From Paratinospora sagittata (Eukaryota > Streptophyta > Magnoliopsida > Ranunculales > Menispermaceae): a stretch of DNA of 64,000 nucleotides. Every line of letters begins with the position of its first letter. Within the stretch, counting starts at the first letter, position 1. The position numbers were made by a program, and so were the translations under genes. Under the pieces are notes generated by a model, which did not search any database, was not told the origin of the DNA, and worked only from the letters and a program-made list of their open reading frames with translations. Where the stretch lies: the NCBI GenBank assembly GCA_035771175.1, contig CM069589.1, forward strand, positions 32,103,701-32,167,700. Direction: 5' to 3'. Shown here piece by piece: positions 24,843-38,166 of this stretch.

Positions 24843-27800
24843 GACTTGGGTTAAGAGAACTTGTCTTATTCTTTTCTTCACTTTCCTCTAAACCACTTAT
24901 ATTAACGGATTATAGAACACACAAAATTAATTAAAAAAAAAAAACACTACTCAAGTGAATGAATAACAATAGAAATGGTAAGAGAAAGACTGTCTAGTTA
25001 ACAATAATGAAAACTTGACGCAACCCAACGAGCGCATGAATGAGGAGGTGGGCTTGATTATAAAACTTGATAAAAAAACCAATTTTCTACTTGGGTAAGA
25101 TGAAATTTGATCTTCTTTCTCTTCACTTCCTTCCTGCAACGTTGCAAGCACATGAACGTTCTCAAGATAATCAAGTTACTGTTCTCTTTGGGAATTAAAA
25201 GTCTTAATTAAGACTTAGGTTAAGAGAACTTGTTGTATTAGTTTGCTTAATCCAAGTTAGTTGGAGGTTAATGCCACAAATCTAATATGGCATTTGGTGT
25301 TCAATTTTCAGTTTATATAGCATTTCTCATAAATAAATGTTAATACTAGGGACCGAGCGCGTGTTGCTTACACTGCGTACGTTGCATTAGGATAATCGGA
25401 TTACGAGTTACCGTCTTAGGTTTACTAATAAATTAGGTATGGAAATAATTTCACAATTTTTAATCATTTTATAAATTATATTACAATATAAGAAATTATC
25501 ATATTATGATGTAAGTTGTTGGATGTGTATTAGAGGTATCAGTATATTATTGGTTTTTGAGAAGTTTAGTTTAGGATGTTGATCAGTATACAAATCTCTT
25601 TAAATAATGGAAAGAATAAGTTTAGTTTGTCCGGAGTTTAGGATGTACTTTTGGAAATTATTATACTGATGAATTGTAAAATTGATTAACTTTTCTCTTG
25701 TTCCCTCTCTCTGCTCGCCATTATTTGGTATCAAAGGCTCAAAACCCTTTTCGATCATCTTCCTTTGCCCTCTTTACTCTTTCTCTTCTTTCTTCTTTCT
25801 TCTTCTCGTTCTTCTCGCTTTCCTTTTTCTTTTTCACACTCTACTGCAATAGTTGTCCTAGTAGTCGAAGCAAAGCCCGTCACTTATGAATTGCATTTCA
25901 CGAAGTCACTACACTCAAAAGGGCACTACTGTAGCAATCACGAATCTATGCCCTTTGCCTCATTGATCCGAACGTCGTTGCCATACGAGATTGGGCCCAA
26001 GTCACCGTGCAGTGCAACCTTATAATGCCTGAGGTATTCAAAGATCTCATATGATTTAACACATTCACTTGAAAATTAAATAATATTTTATTTTTGTAAT
26101 AGTAAGTAAATTGTTGGGACAATAAGTATTCAACGTGATTTTTCACCACGGCATCTTTTGAAAATCATGCATTTAGGTCATTAGATATTCATGTATATAT
26201 ATTATTATCATATTGATCATGCATGCACATACATTATTAAGATTATCATGCAATCATATAGTTAACATTGTTATCATGCACCCATATTACTAACTCTGTA
26301 TGGTTTTTATTGTTTTACGTATATCATATCGAACGTCTTGATCATCTATATCAATCGATTGTTTTACACTTGTTTATCTTCGCAAATTGGTTTGTCAAAC
26401 ATGTTTTTCTATCGCGATCTCCTTTCTGGGTGACATCACGACCGTCACAATATCCCAGACAATGTCACAATACGACAAAACTCGAGGCACTGATAAGCCT
26501 CTACCCGAAAAGTACCTAATAAGCTCAATACACAACTTGTGTATGATCAAGATAATTAAAACAAAATAAATATCACATCATCATCCAAATATATGATGAC
26601 ACCAATCCATAATAATTATCATAAGGTTCAAAATCCTCAAACAACAATATGGAACTCAAATAATAGTCCATCATTCTACTGTTTATTATATACAAGCCAA
26701 ACAAAACCATAACTATCTATATTTTGTATACATAAGTACTTGTGATAGTTATATACAGTTTCAAAAGAACAAAACAATTGAAACTAGACCCAAGTATCCC
26801 CAAGAAAATACAAACCAAAACTTACGTTCAAAAAGAATAAGAGGAAGGTAACACAGACTTTAAGCTTTGCCCTTTCCTTTATGATCTGAACCTGAGAATA
26901 GTAAAGAAAAAATGGGGTGAGCTCAACTAGCTCAATGAATATCTTAAACAATAATCTCCACATATGAAATTATATAAAACATGTATGATATTGGAAATCT
27001 CATTCATAAACCAAATGCAAAAAAAAAAAACAAATTATAATATACATGATTCCAAACTAAACATATGATTTATGCATCATTTGCATAAAAATCAAATATG
27101 CAGACCCTTTAACAAGAGAACATGTCAGGATAACACGTGCCTTTACTTCCCCCATTGGCCAATAGGTTCAAACCGGCGCATTACCCATCACTAATCCTCC
27201 TACCCTTCCATTCTTCAGTGTTTCAGGAAGTCCTTTCTACGGAGTACCATCCAAGCACTCCGACGACACATTTCTCCGAAGAACAAGTAAGTAAAAAGAC
27301 AAACAATGCCTAGGTATTTAATCCAAAATACTCAAGGCAGTACCAATGCATCAATTCCATGCTCATGTTCTTAAAAGACAATGCACAATATATAATAAGA
27401 TGCATACCATTCAACAATGCAATTTCATATAAATACAATGCTATAAATGGAGAAATAAGATGAGAAATACTCACAACCAACCACAAGAGAGTTTACCAAG
27501 CCAATTACCCACAACTTGGCTAATCCATCACAATGTCTTGAAATGGATAAAATTCACATTCATTGATCAATTCCAAATCCCTAGCCTAAGTCTCAACATA
27601 AGCCAATTTAGGTTCTTAGTACTCCACGTAACTCTTGTTTATCCCCAATTACTAACTCTTAATATATAGGCATCACTCATGCCTAATTTCATCACTTAAG
27701 TTAACACTTAAGTCTAGGACCCCTCATGTTCATTATAGGTCAAACACATCATCAACCATTCTAAAACACGCTTAATTCATTAATCCATCATCAATTCATA

Positions 27801-30675
27801 AGACTCAATAATAGGCATTAACTGTGCCAAAATGCATAATCAACCCAACACTTAGGCCTAGGTCATAACATATCCAACATAGGCCAAATATGACATGAAT
27901 CAGCCCAATTCATGTCCAATTACACATAATCCACCACAATTAACCATCCTAGGTCAATTAGCATCAAAAGCCCCAATTTGAAAAATTTCCTACAATAGGC
28001 CATATGGGTCAATTGTACTAATCACCCTTCCATATCATGAGAAACCATCAATTAACACTATGGATCATCAACATTCATCCAAATGCATGACATAGTTCAC
28101 ATGCATGCCATTTAGAAAGCCCTAAGTCCATGTTTTAGGGTTTAGGTCAAATACATGGTCTCACAAGCAAGCCTTAGTAAAAACCATAGCAAATGCCTCT
28201 AACTTGCTCAAAGACATCATAGAAACCCAATAGAGACATATGCATTCTCGAATATTAGGGTTTCTATTAAAACCCTAACTCCATGCATCAAGGAAAGTGG
28301 GGTTTAAGGCTTGGAAAACACCATTTGGGCATAGATCTTGGTCTAGGAGACACATTCATACCATTTACAAGCCATTTTAGGCACATGCATACAAAATCCT
28401 AACCTGGGTTTACTCAAAACCGTGGCCTATAGCAAGAAATACACCTTTTAAAAGCTTACATTCATCATTAATGGTGTTCTAATGGAAGAAAATTAAGAAG
28501 TCCTTACCTTGGAGCAAGATTGAGCACAAATCCCCTTAGAAAGCTCTCCTTTCTCCTTCTCCCTCTTTTCCCCTTTCCTTCCCTTGCTTTTGGTCCAAAA
28601 TGGACGAAATTGGGTGTATTTTTGCTTATAATCACGTGTTAGGCCCACACATGGCCAACACTTGAAATTTTTCAGAAAACAGACCATGGAGCGCGCTCCA
28701 TGTTTTGGCCTGTTTCATGTAGCGCTCTCCTCCTTCATGGAGCGAGTTTCATATTTCAACTTTGTGTTTCTCTTTCAATACACAATGGAAATTCGCTTAT
28801 AATGGGTCGATTTCTATGTAAAAATGCGTTCTGGACTCATTTTTAATATCCCCTTGTCCATTTGAGACCCCCCATAAAGTTATAACCGAATCAACATAAA
28901 ATTACACCGTATACGAACAAAATGCGAGTATAATACACATCAAATACATACACAAACACCTAGTGTCGGGCATTCTACGTCATATGTGAATGTGGGTGGT
29001 AACATTTTTAAAGTTTGTTTATGTGTTTGACAATGTCTTAAAGTTTGTTCCTGTGCTTTTTTTTTTCGAGAAACGCGCTTGTGTCCTTTTTTTTCGAGAA
29101 TTAGATTTTTCTGATCAGGGTTTAAGGAACGCGCTCTTGTGGTTTTTTCCGAGACTTAGACTTTTCAGATCAGGAATTAAGGAATGCGCTCCTGTAGTCA
29201 AGGGCATAATAAGAATGTTTATAGAGTAAGTGGTTCTTGATGAAGAACCTCGCTCTTATGCCCAACGCACACATTACAGAACGCGCTGCTCTTATAAGGA
29301 ACGCGCTCCTCACTTGAAAGGAAATCTAAAAAGTTTCAGATTTCAAAGTAGAAACGTGCTCCTCTTTCTTGGAATGTGTTCTTGTGCCTCGGTTGGGTAT
29401 TTTTCTATAAATACCACACTTGCTCATTTGAAGAGCAACTTTTGTAAAATCCTAGAACTTGTGCCGATTTTCATACTTTCATTTCTACAAGTCCAAAACA
29501 AGTTCTTAAGTGCTTTAAACATCTTTTCAAAGCAAAAGTTCGCCTACATTTGAATATTTGATTCATACTTTCGAATAGTTCACCAATCTTTCAAACTTTT
29601 TGAGAAACTTGTGAGTTTCTCTTGAGCATAGTTCAAGCCGTTCTTGAGTGATTTTATCACATATCTTCTCGATCTTGATCTTTCTTGAAGGCGAAATCAC
29701 TCTCAATCACCTTCACACATTGAAAAATTGTGTGCTTCATTTTTTCCAAGAGTTGGGTAAAATATCTATTTAAGATTCGTGTGATTATGTTTGTGATTGT
29801 TAAACAGTTTTTGTGTTTGATTTATCTATCTTTAAAATTGTTTTGTTTAAGTGTTTGTGAAATCATATTTGATCTTCATATGATATTATTTTTATTAGTT
29901 GTTTCATACATCTTATGTAGTATCGATTCATGTGCTAAACTTTTATTAGTTTGAATCGATTTCATTGATCATTACTTGAGCATATTGATTCTTGAACTTA
30001 ACCATTTTATCTATTTAGAATCATCAAGTCTTGATCATTTATGGATATTAATTTTTATGCTTCATACATATCATCTTTAGAATCAATATTTGAATACATG
30101 TGCATACTCGATTCTTGATCTTACATTATCACTATTTGAATTGTTTGCATGTATTTGAAAACAATTATTTCAACACTACACTTCGGTTAAAATATTGTGG
30201 TTGGAATAGTAGTAATTAATCATTCAAGATTGTATGCTTAAAATTGTTGAGAGTGTTTTTGGAACATCTCTCTATCATTTGTAATCTTGATGTATTGTTG
30301 ACTTGTTAGTCAATCGGGACTATACCATATTATTGTACAGCTTGTACCATGCCCGTAAGTTGGTTACAATGCGGCTTCTAGCTAAGCCCTTGTGTTGGTT
30401 AGTACGACATTCTAGCCAAGCCTTTATGGTGGTTAGTGTGTGCAGCTTCTAGCCAAGCCCTTATGTTGGTTAGTGTGTGCGGCTTCTAGCCAAACCCTTA
30501 TGTCGGCTAGTGTATACGGCTTCTAGTCACGCCTGTAAGTTGACTAGCCAATAGTGTATTGGAAAATCCTGATCGTGAGTGATCGGGTAGTGGAGTAGGT
30601 TCAAAGGGAACTAAAATTGAACCTACTCCACAATAAATCACTGCGTCCATTTATTTTTCCTGCACTTGATTATTT
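24843..30675. repeat. Tandem unit 3 of the triplicated segment
   Basis: Copy of about 5833 bp. The first ~2.04 kb is identical to unit 2. From 26881 onward it accumulates frequent substitutions and indels relative to units 1 and 2, densest around 28.98-29.30 kb. It is the only unit that continues into the true 3' end of the Sirevirus-like LTR (to 30811). Confidence 0.95.
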
Positions 30676-30811
30676 GGCTTGTTACCTACTGCGCATATAT
30701 TCTGTTTAAAATAATTAATCGAAAGGTAACACGAAAATCTGCCAAGTCCAATTCACCCCCTCCCCCTCCTTCTACCCCCTCCCTCTCTTGGATTATAATA
30801 CTCAGCCGACA
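26112..30811 (+). mobile_element. Sirevirus-like LTR with true 3' end (unit 3)
   Basis: Fragments 26112-26409 and 29005-30811. The 3' end carries AAGTCCAATTCACCCCC and CTCTTGGATTATAATACT, then ends GCCGACA at 30811. The first phrase matches the AAGTCCAATTCATCCTCC of the LTR ending at 45944 and the C-rich ends typical of Sirevirus LTRs. No intact internal region follows. Confidence 0.75.
26410..29004 (-). mobile_element. Chromovirus-like solo LTR, unit 3 copy (more diverged)
   Basis: 2595 bp. Left flank TTTTC (26405-26409), right flank TTTTT, a one-base change from the duplication in units 1 and 2. It carries a clear palindrome GGAGCGCGCTCC (around 28687) that is decayed in units 1 and 2. Confidence 0.85.
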
Positions 30812-30908
30812 AAAACATGTTTTCTTATAAGTGATAGCTAGTGACATTCACTTGTCTTAGCTCACCAACACACAATGAAGGCTTAAGGGTGATGTTTCGC
30901 ATCAATCC

Positions 30909-32293
30909 ATGCAAAAAAAAAGAAAAAAAAAATTGTCCGGGCAGAACGCTTGAACGTTCGGGCAGACATGCTCACGTTCAGGCGCCAAATTTTCTATAAA
31001 ATTAACCCTCCCCAACCTCATTTCTCACACCAAAATCACTTCTCCTTGTGATTTTCCTTTTCTCTTTCACTCATTTTGAGTTTTTGTCTTCTCTTTTGAG
31101 ACTTTATTTTCGTGACTCTCTGCGCGGTGCAACACAGTTCTGCCCTGGGGAAGGCGCCAGTTCTTAAAGGATTTTTTATCTGAAGGTGGGGAACGAAACA
31201 TAGGTTTGCGTGTGTTATAACTTTTATTAAAGTTTACATTCATTTATCATTATATCTACTATTCATTTACACTGCATTATTGCGTATAATGTTCATACTA
31301 TCATACTTATGCCTGTATATTTGGAATTCATGTATTACGCTGTTGTTATGCCGGATTAGTAGTCAATCTGGCTCAACCAAACTCAGTCTTGTCCTCAGTA
31401 ACTTTAAATAGTGAACGGGAGGCAGGCGTGCTACTCTAGACCATTGGTATTTAAGTAGACCTCGAGTCTCACCTCTCAACTGGAGATTGATTTGATTGGT
31501 CTTATTTGAAAGCAATCAGCTTATACAAGTAATACTGAAGTCCTAACCTTGCACGTAGTGATACCGACCCTGATAGGGATCACCAGACGTTGCCAAATCC
31601 TGTCTAAATATTAAGTAAAGACCGGACCAGTTCATGCATTGGCATCATACATAGCACCACCTAGGGACGTATGTGGTTTATGATTCATAGAATAGTTAGA
31701 AGCCATGCTCGCTATTCAATATATTTCTCTGGAGAGGGACGTACAATGTGAACCTGGCTACTCCTGGGGAAGGACATCTGCACGTGAATCTAGAGCGTCG
31801 TTCTTGAGGCGGGACGTACAATGAGAACCCGACTATTCCTGGGGAGGGACATATGTACGTGAACTCGGGCAATGTACAATCATCAAACCAATACGAGACG
31901 GTGTCATGCATACATACATATTGGATTGATTATGATGCTCTGATGTGTATTTAAGATATGTGATTATAAAGTTTGCTTTATTAGTTGTTATATTTACGAA
32001 CTATTTTACCCACTGAGCGTGTAGCTCACCCCGTTGTTATCCAATTTTTCACAGGAGATTAGGGTGGACTGGGTGTAGGTTTTTGGGCCCACATTTTGTA
32101 CCCTCTGTATTATTCATTGGAGATTTTTGGGAGAATGTTCCCTTAACTATTTCATGTACAAATATATTATGAAATTAATGAAATCAGACTTGTACTTAAT
32201 CGTGTTTCCGCGCACTCAGTTATTGTTATAATACATTCGCGCCCCGTTCATGATCGTCCTGCTGGTTTAGGCGCGTCCGGGCGGGGTGTGACA
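30909..32293 (+). mobile_element. Gypsy LTR family B, copy 1
   Basis: Ends GGGCGGGGTGTGACA (32293). Contains the TTCAGGCGCC motif, a TTTTCTATAAAATT TATA region (~30992), a 74-bp-period repeat (GGGACGTACAATG at 31737 and 31811) and CACTGAGCGTGTAGCTCACC (32012). Related copies are at 38167-39541 (inverted) and 41191-42045. The left end is not sharply defined, because the TGTAATACCCTAGG start seen in the other copies is missing here. Confidence 0.7.
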
Positions 32294-32317
32294 TTATGCA
32301 AAATGGTGATTGGGCGA

Positions 32318-32444
32318 CACTACAAGAAAAGGGGTTTTCAACAAGATTTTAACCTCGGGCTTATTTGAATTGTAGTTTATTAGTTTTACTTAACCACGAA
32401 TATGGAAAGACCGTGATTAAATAATCTATTGAGCATTTAACGAT
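32318..32444. mobile_element. CACTA transposon terminal fragment
   Basis: CACTACAAGAAAAGG at 32318 is the classic CACTA (EnSpm) terminus. It is followed by subterminal repeats in both orientations (AACCACGAATATGG / ACCGTGATTAAAT). The Athila-like LTR at 32445 cuts it short, and the opposite end was not found. Confidence 0.55.
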
Positions 32445-33741
32445 TGTTGTGAAATAATTGCAAGTGCACAATACTGTAAACAAGTAATAAAGTGATAAGT
32501 AGAGTATTGTTCCCACAGATATTTGTAACTAATTTCTAGTTAATTATTAAAATTATTTCAACTTAATTTTATCTAAACAAATATCAAAATTACTATAAAA
32601 CAAATAAAAATAATTAAATTGCACTAAATAAATTTAAAATTCAACAAATCAAATATTTTAAAGCCTAGATTTATAATTTTCCCTCACACTTCACCTAAAT
32701 CTATTTATTTATTTATTTAATAAATTAATTAATTTGAGTTGTTAAGCAAGATCCCTAATTTATTTACAAGTCTCTTCCGATGGTCAAGTAAAAATATCTT
32801 GTCTAATTAAATCACTATATTCCGATGTGACTTGAATTAAAACAAAATTTATTAAGTTTATAATCTTTTAATGGTTACATATGTCATGCAAGTATATTCC
32901 TATCTAGCATGAATTCATGGTTTCCACCTTTTGATTATACGTCACTTTAATCAAGTTCTAAATCTAAAATCTCTTTCCCAAGTTCATCTAGATGTAACAA
33001 ATCAATCTAATTAATGGTCAGTTAATTAGAAGCAATAAGCAAAGATTAAAGCAACAACTCAAAATTAACTATAAACATCTAAAATTAAAATAATAAATTC
33101 AAGCTACATGTGAGTTCCAATTGTAAACCTAGAAACTAATCTACCCCATAATAAAAAATAAATATACAAAATCTATAAGGTTCAACATCATAGACACATT
33201 AAATACAAGAGAAAAGAATGAAAAACTTATAAACTTCCACCATCTCTTGAATTGGCTTCGGCTTTTTCGCGTTTCTTTGTCTCTTGCACTTGTTTGTGTA
33301 TATTTTTCTCCTCTCTAATATGTCTCTAAAACCTTCCTTTTATGATGTATTTATATGTGGGAGAAAGTAAGAAAAAGTTGGTGAAGATTCAGAGTCCAAA
33401 TCATACTCGAAGAAGGATTTTTGTCGCGCCCCTTGGGCGCTGCAGCGCCATAGGTGCTGATTTTTTTTTTCATCAAGTGTACAGCGTTGCAGCGCTAATC
33501 ATGGGCGCTGCAACACCATGGCTGCTGGATTTTACATTTTTTCCTCTTTTTCAAGCCATTTTCATACCTCTTTGCACTTGTTTTGCAATCATTTCTTTCC
33601 TCCATGTGGCCACTTGTTCATCACTTTTGAACCACTTCAATACCACTTTAAATCCTACAAAATCAAACATAAACTGAGTGTAAAACCTATCCAAAACATT
33701 CACATAAAATGACATATAAAAATAAAAACCAAAATATAACA
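32445..33741 (-). mobile_element. Athila-like Gypsy LTR (3' LTR of minus-strand element)
   Basis: On the minus strand it starts TGTTATATTTTGG (33741) and ends CACTTGCAATTATTTCACAACA-like (32445), with TGGGAACAATACTCTACTTA just inside. Both are typical of Athila LTR ends. The middle (33296-33430) is repeated at 47962-48110, the likely remnant of the other LTR. It includes an inverted GGGCGCTGCAGCGCC motif near 33436. Confidence 0.65.
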
Positions 33742-34214
33742 ACCCGAAACTATTAAGACGTTGATCGTCTCGAGCAAAGGAAAAACAAACCTAAAACACA
33801 CATTACTACCACATTCTAAAACAAACAAAGATTTGGTTTGAAAGGTATGGACACAACATGGCCTCAAATGCATAAAATATAATAACTTCTAGGAAAATTT
33901 TGAAAGTATGAAAGATGTCTAGAATTTCAATTCAACTCCTATCATGCTTCATCTTTGATTCTTAAAAATATAAATACATAATCAATCACATGAAACCACT
34001 TCTACATCATATAGATAAAGGTAGACAATTGAAAAACACATGATCTCAAAATATATATTGAAATTGAACTCCATAGGCTTATTTTTCACACCACTCTCCA
34101 TTAATATAGATTTCACACTATTAGGAATCAATAGGACCTCTATAGGTTGTAATGAAAGGCTAAGATGAAAGGTAGGATAAAAATGGGTAATAATTAAGCT
34201 CAAAACACCCTAAA
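33742..34214 (-). other. Non-coding 3' internal region of the Athila-like element
   Basis: No ORF of note. It is continuous with 39997 onward once the inserted LTR at 34215-39996 is disregarded. Confidence 0.4.
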
Positions 34215-34678
34215 TGTCGCGACGCCCTCCGTAGGGTGATGTCATGATCGGCACAAAATACCATATACGCCATACAAATACGTATATGATACTCTGTCAG
34301 CCTCTTCCTTTAAGAAATCGCACAAAATTCACTATAATTTTTTCGCAGAACCTTCCCATAAATATGAGGTTCCATATACACTTGATAAACCACAAATTAT
34401 TTGCATAAACCATTCCATTTAGATTTCACATCCATTATTTATCACAACCATATATATACAATATCAAGATTAAGATCTCACATATACCTTTCTATTATCA
34501 TCATATGTATCAACTTCCACTTATATACAACTCACTAACCATTTTATACGTAGTTTAGTGTTATATATATTCCAAAATATGAAACATAACCTAAAGTTTC
34601 CAACTCATACATACATCCAAAAAAGAGAAACAACAAGAACAACTCAACCCTCTGTAACCTTGCCCTTGTAATCACTAT

Positions 34679-36676
34679 TGTTAGCCCAGATGTGTCCGAG
34701 GGGGGGGGGGGTGAATTTGACACTCAACAAATTTTAACCTTTCTTTAAAATCTTTTAAAGAAATGAAAGCAGATTAAATAAAGTAAAGCAGACAGATTCA
34801 ATAACAATAATAAAGATAATGCACACAAGATTTAAAGTGGTTCGACCTTGCCTACATCTACTACCTAACCCCTAAGTTAGGATTTGTCCAAATTCCACTA
34901 AGGATCTTCTTACAGGTGCAGATCAAACCGTTACGCCTTCTCAATTTACGAGCTTGAGAATAACCTTTTCTCAACCTCGGGTGTGAGAATGACCATTACA
35001 ACTTGAGCAACACTTGCTCTAAACCAGTGATAGTCCAGTCACAAAAACCAAGGTACAAGATGAAATATGATTCCCGTTACTTAGAATCAAAGTGATACTT
35101 ACAAAGCTTTGGATTTAACCTTCTGTTACCACAAATTCAGCAAGATATGTATAATGGAGTGCAACTGAAAACAGATTCAATAGCTTTCTTCTTCTTCGAT
35201 GGACTTTGAAAATATTTGAATGAAATTCAAACAATCGAGTATTTCAAATATGATTGAGAGCTCAAAACAATGAGTGGGAGACTAACTTCCAAAAGTTTTT
35301 GCACAAGTGAAAACTGTTGAACACTTTGAAACAGGTTTTCTGTTCTCGTATTTGATAGATGTTTTTTGATCTACTCCAAGGCATCATATATATAGAAACA
35401 ATAGTGGTGCAATGAATTTGAAGTTAAGTAATTTTGGCGCACAAAGTTATTTTAAAAACAACGAACACATTCTTTCCCAAAAAGGATTTGATTCAGTTTG
35501 TGCAACTACGACAACAACACCTGAATCTTCCAATCATGAGAATAAAATGTTCTGATAAAGTATTAGAACGTTATGAAAAGATTCAAAAAGTTCTGAAAAA
35601 GTTTTGCTCAGTTCTGAAAAGATTCTTCTGAAAAATGCATGTGTTAGCTTTGTGACAGTGCTGGATTAGCGTTTTGATTGGTCAATCAGCGTCTTGACGC
35701 ATAATGTCAACTCATTCGTTTTGTTCCTTGAGGGCACTTATGGACCAAAAAAGTCCTGTTGAACTGAGAAGTAAAGGCACTACAAGAATGTAAGCGTCTT
35801 GACTTACTTAACGATTAAAGATGACTAAAGCTGTGAGGGCGCTAATCAAAAGTTAGTGTCCTGACACGTTTAAAACAAGTAAAACATAAGGGCACTGCTA
35901 AGGTTATGAGCGTCCTGATGTTTTTATCATGTTTAAATTCATAAAACGATATATATGTTGAAGAACTATCAGCGTCTTGAGAGTTACTAAGTTGGTTCTT
36001 AAGTGAGGCTACTCCTGCTCAAGTAGCGTCCTGAAAGTTGTCCAACTTATAATTGTCAGCGTCCTTAAAGATTTAAATCATTAAAAACTCGAAAAATAGT
36101 TAGCGAGCTAATATTGAATCAACGTCCTGACAAGTTCATTGGTTGACTCAATGAGGGCACTACTGATGAAGTAAGCGTCCTGATGGATATGAATGTTTCA
36201 ACCATGAACTCTATCAGTGTCATGACTTACTAAGTCAACGAGGGAGCTACTAAGACATTAGCGTCCTGAAGGACACTTAAAAACAGTTTTGATTTTCCAT
36301 TTAAAACTCGATAAACACGATTAAAGTCTTGGTACTTTTGGATCAAATCAAATATAGAAAATTTAATGTAAATGATCAAAAATCAACTCGACTAAATCAT
36401 ACAATCATGAATATTGCTGAATCAGATGATAATAGATGTTCTACAACCTAAACACACTCTAATCCTATATAAATATGTCTTCAAACAATCATGGCCTTCA
36501 AATAGATCTTGATAGCACTTTCACCATGCATCATTGATTCTTCGAAACCTTCATGTAAGATTAGATGTGCCATGCATACAATGTTATTATAAACAGAATG
36601 TGGTTTGTAATCATCAAAATATCGTTCATATAAAAGACATATTCTTGGAAGGCACATGAGGATAATTGGTTCAACA
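34679..36676 (-). mobile_element. Sirevirus-like solo LTR with GCGTCCTGA repeats (1998 bp)
   Basis: Ends TGTTAGCCC (34679) and TTCAACA (36676) are inverted. The G run with GTGAATTTGACACTC near 34700 is the C-rich Sirevirus LTR end read on the other strand. Flanks ACTAT (34674-34678) and ACTAC (36677-36681) are a 5-bp duplication with one mismatch. It interrupts the chromovirus-like LTR. A related, truncated copy in the other orientation is at 46165-47961. Confidence 0.82.
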
Positions 36677-38166
36677 ACTACTTGTAATGAGAGGAAATTT
36701 GGGGTGAGCTACAACAAGCTGAGTGAATAATCTATCTATGGCATTACATATGCATTTAAATAAATTATGGCATTTGAAACAACATTATAAACCAAATGCA
36801 AGTCATTATGAAATAACAATACATGATCAAGATAATTCATGTCATTCCTTTACAATTTAATCAATGCATATTTTCGTAAAACATATGCTCTTGATCTTAG
36901 TGTATGGGTTGAGTCTATGTCCTTCTTATGCGTCTATAAAAGGAGAACCCGACCTCAACTAACCAAATCAATACTATCAGGTAATGAGCGAGTCTGTGTC
37001 CTAATCATGCATTCATAAGGAGAACCCGACCTCATCTACCATCCAATCCAATAATTCCCAATGCCATAGAAAGAATCATCTCATACCTTACTTACTTCGG
37101 TAAGCCTCAGTATTTCAATGCTCAAAATACATTTTTGTGCATGCAATCCATAATGCAATAAATCATAACATGCTTACATTCATAAAACATGGTTTATATA
37201 CTATAATTCCATACATAAAACCAAGATAGAAATACTCACAATGCACAGAAATTTCTAAGTTCAATACTCTTCCCAATACTTTACTTAACCCAATTAGCTC
37301 AACTAGCTAACTTGCTAACTTGCACACTTTACAGCACCATGTACAACACAAGCAGCTTAGTGTGTGTGTTGTCTAATTCACCAATTCTCTTCCAATTACT
37401 CTGCAATTCAACACTGCCAATCATCCATAATCACTTTTCAATCATAATCACATAAAAAACACAGCTAAATCACCATTAAACATGTTCCATTGACCCTAAC
37501 ACAACATGGTCTGGAAACACAATTCCAACAATGAAAAATTAGCCAATTTATCATCAATTAATCACAAATCAACAAGGAACCACTTACCTATGGTTTCTTC
37601 CAACAATTCATCAATTATCCAACTGAAACCCTTTTTTCCAAGCTCTTAATCAAAGCATGGAAAACATGCAATTTTCACATATTGCAACAACTTGAAAAGA
37701 GGAATTCAAAAATGGAGTTTTTAGCTCAATTAGGGCATCCCTTACCTTGGATTTCAGCCCCCCAAGCTCAATTCTCCTCTTCTCTTTCGTTGCTCTAGTT
37801 TTCCTTATCTTCAGCCAGCTTAAATGAGCTAGAAAGGCTGAGAGATTGTGTTAAAATACGCACAAACTGCCTCACCGACCATTTAAAAAAAAACTGTTAG
37901 ACCTGCAGAGAAGCGTGCTTCTCCCCTTAGGAAGCTCGCTTCTCACTGCCTAGAAAACCTGTGCTTCTCCCTTCCCAAGAGCTCACTTCTCATCCCCCTT
38001 GGGAGCGCGCTTCTTTGAAAACCCAGAAAATACTGCTCTCGAGTTTCACCACTGGAGCGCGCTTTTCCTTTAAGGATCGCGTTTCTCAAAGCTCTAGATG
38101 AAAATTTCACTAAGTATATGACATTTTTATGGTGCAACTAACCTCCTAGTGTACCCATGACCCTAC

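Noticed and set aside
31696..31911. Open frame of 71 codons recurring in LTR family B (also 38549-38764)
   Set aside because: It is antisense to the LTR and arises from a 74-bp-period DNA repeat that happens to lack stops; copy 3 does not keep it in the same form.
34699..34711. G-run as a quadruplex or telomere-like signal
   Set aside because: It is the known C-rich terminal tract of Sirevirus-like LTRs read on the opposite strand; exact length may also be an assembly error.
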